The translations under genes and the position numbers were made by a program. Shown piece by piece: positions 31,541 through 33,080 of a stretch of 33,080 nucleotides of DNA (the first letter of the stretch is position 1; the number at the start of each line of letters is the position of its first letter). Where the stretch lies: contig JAJYTX010000004.1 of assembly GCA_021792815.1 (NCBI GenBank), positions 1 to 33,080 of the forward strand, in the 5' to 3' direction. Below the pieces are notes generated by a model, which saw only the letters and a list, made by a program, of their open reading frames with translations, was not told the DNA's origin and made no database searches. The DNA comes from Pseudomonadota bacterium (GTDB lineage: Bacteria > Pseudomonadota > Gammaproteobacteria > Steroidobacterales > Steroidobacteraceae).

Positions 31541-32337
31541 TGATCGGGGTCTTTGACTCGGGCGTAGGCGGCCTCACCGTGCTCGAGGCGCTCGCCGCCG
31601 AGCTGCCTTGCGAGCACTTCGTCTACCTCGGCGACACCGCCCGGCTCCCCTACGGCACCAAGAGCGCCGAGACGGTCGTGCGCTACGCCCTGCAGGCGAC
31701 CGGGGCGCTCATGCAGTACCCGCTCAAATGCCTGGTGATCGCATGCAACACCGCCTCGGCGGTGAGCCTGCCGGCGATCCGCGAGCGCATGGCGAACGTG
31801 CCCGTGATCGGTGTGATCGAGCCCGGAGCCGAGGCGGCCTGCGCGGCCTCGCGCTCCGGCCGGATCGCCGTGATCGCCACGGAAGGCACCGTGCGCGGCG
31901 CAGCGTATGAGGAGGCCATCCGGCGGCGCCGGGCGGATGTGCGGCTCACCGCCTTGCCCGCGCCGCTGTTCGTCGCGCTCGCCGAGGAAGGGGTGTGCGA
32001 GGGCCCGATCGCCGAGGCCGTCGCCCATCACTATCTCGATCCGCTGTTCGCGGCGCCCCGGCGCCCGGACACCCTGGTGCTCGGCTGCACGCACTTCCCG
32101 ATGCTCATTCAGGCGATCCGCGCCGCCGTCGGAGCGCAAGTCACCATCGTTGATTCGGCGCAGACCACGGCCCGCCATGTGCGCCGCACGCTGAGGGAGG
32201 CCGGCCTCGCGGCGGCCGGCGGGCAGGGGAGCCTGCGGCTGCTCGCGACGGACGCCCCGCAGCGCTTCGCCCGCATCGGCTCACGCTTCCTCGAGCGGCC
32301 CATCGAGGCGCACGAGGTCGAGCTGGTCGACCTGTAG
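31540..32337 (+). CDS. murI: Glutamate racemase
   Basis: Makes D-glutamate for the peptidoglycan stem peptide. The 265 residues start IGVFDSGVGGLTVLEAL, the family N-terminus, so ATG 31540 is well supported despite lacking a ribosome site. Catalytic acid/base Cys residues are Cys69 in VIACNTASAVSLP and Cys183 in LVLGCTHFPML. YLGDTARLPYGTKS, PVIGVIEPGA and VTIVDSAQTTA are also typical. It is convergent with ygfZ, with only 4 bp between the stop codons and no room for a terminator. Confidence 0.95.
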   Translation: MIGVFDSGVGGLTVLEALAAELPCEHFVYLGDTARLPYGTKSAETVVRYALQATGALMQYPLKCLVIACNTASAVSLPAIRERMANVPVIGVIEPGAEAACAASRSGRIAVIATEGTVRGAAYEEAIRRRRADVRLTALPAPLFVALAEEGVCEGPIAEAVAHHYLDPLFAAPRRPDTLVLGCTHFPMLIQAIRAAVGAQVTIVDSAQTTARHVRRTLREAGLAAAGGQGSLRLLATDAPQRFARIGSRFLERPIEAHEVELVDL

Positions 32338-32341
32338 CGTC

Positions 32342-33080
32342 TCACTCCGGCAGCGGGTATGGCAGGGGCAAGGGTTGCGCCTCGACCGGCGAAGCGGCCT
32401 CGATGCCGCCGGACTCAGGCTCCGTCCCCGCAAGGCGCGCCACCGCCAGGAACTCGCAGCGGCCGTCGGCATGCCGAGCCGCCTCCACCACGGTGAACGA
32501 GCGCCCGTCGGGCAGCGAGCCGGTATCCCCGGGCGCAAGCGCGAGTGGTCCGCGCGTGAGGAATCGCTGCAGCCTCCGTTTGACACGTCCGCGGTAATGC
32601 GCGCGGGCGATGACTTCCTGTCCCGTGTAACACCCCTTGTCGAAGGCGATGGCGTCGAGGGCATCGAGATTCAACATCTGCGCGACGAATTGCTCCGAGG
32701 TCGGCGCGTAGACCTGGGGCACGCCCGCACGGACATCGAGCTCGCGCCAGCGCTCGCGGCTCGCCGGGGCGGCCGGCGGCAATGGCGGGTGCCGAGGAGC
32801 TTCCGTGCGAGGGGAGAGCTTGAGCCCATTTGCCGCGTCCGGATCAGGACCCTTCGGCTGGCGAGGTTGCATGTGCGCGGAGAGCTCGAGCCCATTTGCC
32901 GCGTCCGGATCAGGACCCTTCGGCTGGCGAGGTTGCATGTGCGCGGAGAGCTCGAGCCCATTTGCCGCGTCCGGATCAGGACCCTTCGGCTGGCGAGGTT
33001 GCATGTGCGCGGAGAGCTCGAGCCCATTTGCCGCGTCCGGATCAGGACCCTTCGGCTGGCGAGGTTGCATGTGCGCGGAG
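32342..33080 (-). CDS. ygfZ: tRNA-modifying protein YgfZ (folate-binding), C-terminal part with repeat insertion; 5' end outside window
   Basis: YgfZ is a folate-binding protein that supports iron-sulfur enzymes such as MiaB. The family signature KGCYTGQEVIARAHYRGRVKRR is intact, preceded by the usual ELDVRAGVPQVYAPTSEQFVAQMLNLDALDAIAF (given in part) and followed by the C-terminal beta domain ending LPLPYPLPE. Upstream of RERWRELDVRAG, where E. coli has a short inter-domain segment, this frame runs through a Pro-rich linker into at least four 22-residue repeats (MQPRQPKGPDPDAANG...) and is still open at the right edge. Whether the N-terminal YgfZ domain lies beyond the repeats cannot be seen, so this may be a full gene with an expanded linker or one broken by repeat insertion. 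Confidence 0.8.
   Translation of the reverse strand, partial: SAHMQPRQPKGPDPDAANGLELSAHMQPRQPKGPDPDAANGLELSAHMQPRQPKGPDPDAANGLELSAHMQPRQPKGPDPDAANGLKLSPRTEAPRHPPLPPAAPASRERWRELDVRAGVPQVYAPTSEQFVAQMLNLDALDAIAFDKGCYTGQEVIARAHYRGRVKRRLQRFLTRGPLALAPGDTGSLPDGRSFTVVEAARHADGRCEFLAVARLAGTEPESGGIEAASPVEAQPLPLPYPLPE
32814..33080 (-). repeat. 66-bp tandem repeat array, at least 4 copies, in frame in ygfZ
   Basis: Units 32814-32879, 32880-32945, 32946-33011, 33012-33077, and a fifth starting at 33078. Copies 2-4 are identical and copy 1 differs at one base (T at 32821). The unit is 22 codons, so the ygfZ frame is preserved. Five of six reading frames through the unit are free of stops. The array continues past the window edge, so total copy number is unknown. 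Confidence 0.97.

Noticed and set aside
32671..33027. Second minus-strand frame of 118 codons through the 66-bp repeats
   Set aside because: Five of six frames are open in the repeat unit because its length is a multiple of three. Only the frame joined to the KGCYTGQE motif has protein support.
32814..33080. CRISPR array
   Set aside because: Direct repeats of 66 bp without any unique spacers, located in a coding frame, with no cas genes nearby.

Overview
The window is a 33 kb stretch of GC-rich (about 70% by eye) gammaproteobacterial chromosome. The order bamA-skp-lpxD-fabZ-lpxA-lpxB-rnhB-dnaE-accA-tilS, then pyrG-kdsA-eno-ftsB-ispD-ispF-truD-surE-pcm, is the conserved gammaproteobacterial envelope/replication/isoprenoid core. 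The metal-type KdsA, an RpfE-type gene overlapping recJ, and a UrcA-family gene point towards Xanthomonadales, Steroidobacterales, Nevskiales or relatives. The species cannot be named from the sequence.

Region 1 (1-11788) is one dense plus-strand run in which most genes overlap by 4-17 nt. It starts with the C-terminal barrel of BamA and the periplasmic chaperone Skp. Four genes of lipid A and fatty acid synthesis follow (lpxD, fabZ, lpxA, lpxB), then RNase HII, the DNA polymerase III alpha subunit, the acetyl-CoA carboxylase alpha subunit and tRNA-Ile lysidine synthetase. Region 2 (11789-20644) holds CTP synthase, KDO-8-P synthase, enolase, the divisome protein FtsB, two MEP-pathway enzymes, TruD, a convergent Smr-domain gene, SurE and Pcm.

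After pcm the usual nlpD-rpoS pair is missing. A noncoding stretch of about 500 bp with clearly lower GC follows, then a small Mth938-domain gene (minus strand) and a divergent rpfE-like gene overlapping recJ. In many gammaproteobacteria recJ is followed directly by prfB and lysS. Here about 4.5 kb of accessory DNA separates them: a secreted UrcA-family protein (minus strand) and three LuxR-type HTH regulators in a row. Two of the regulators are tandem paralogs whose HTH-coding segments are almost identical over 164 bp. No autoinducer synthase is present. The core order resumes with prfB (with the classical +1 programmed frameshift), lysS, murI, and a ygfZ gene cut by the right edge.

The most unusual structures are repeats. 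(i) At least four copies of a 66-bp unit (22 codons) lie in frame inside ygfZ. (ii) A 9-bp repeat encoding (Glu-Gly-Tyr)4 lies in dnaE. (iii) A dispersed intergenic palindromic element occurs before ftsB, before murI and downstream of the Mth938-domain gene, and two copies end exactly on the start codon of the next gene. (iv) A C14 tract and a 24-bp dyad lie upstream of the third LuxR-type regulator. No tRNA, rRNA, CRISPR array, transposase or integrase was recognised.
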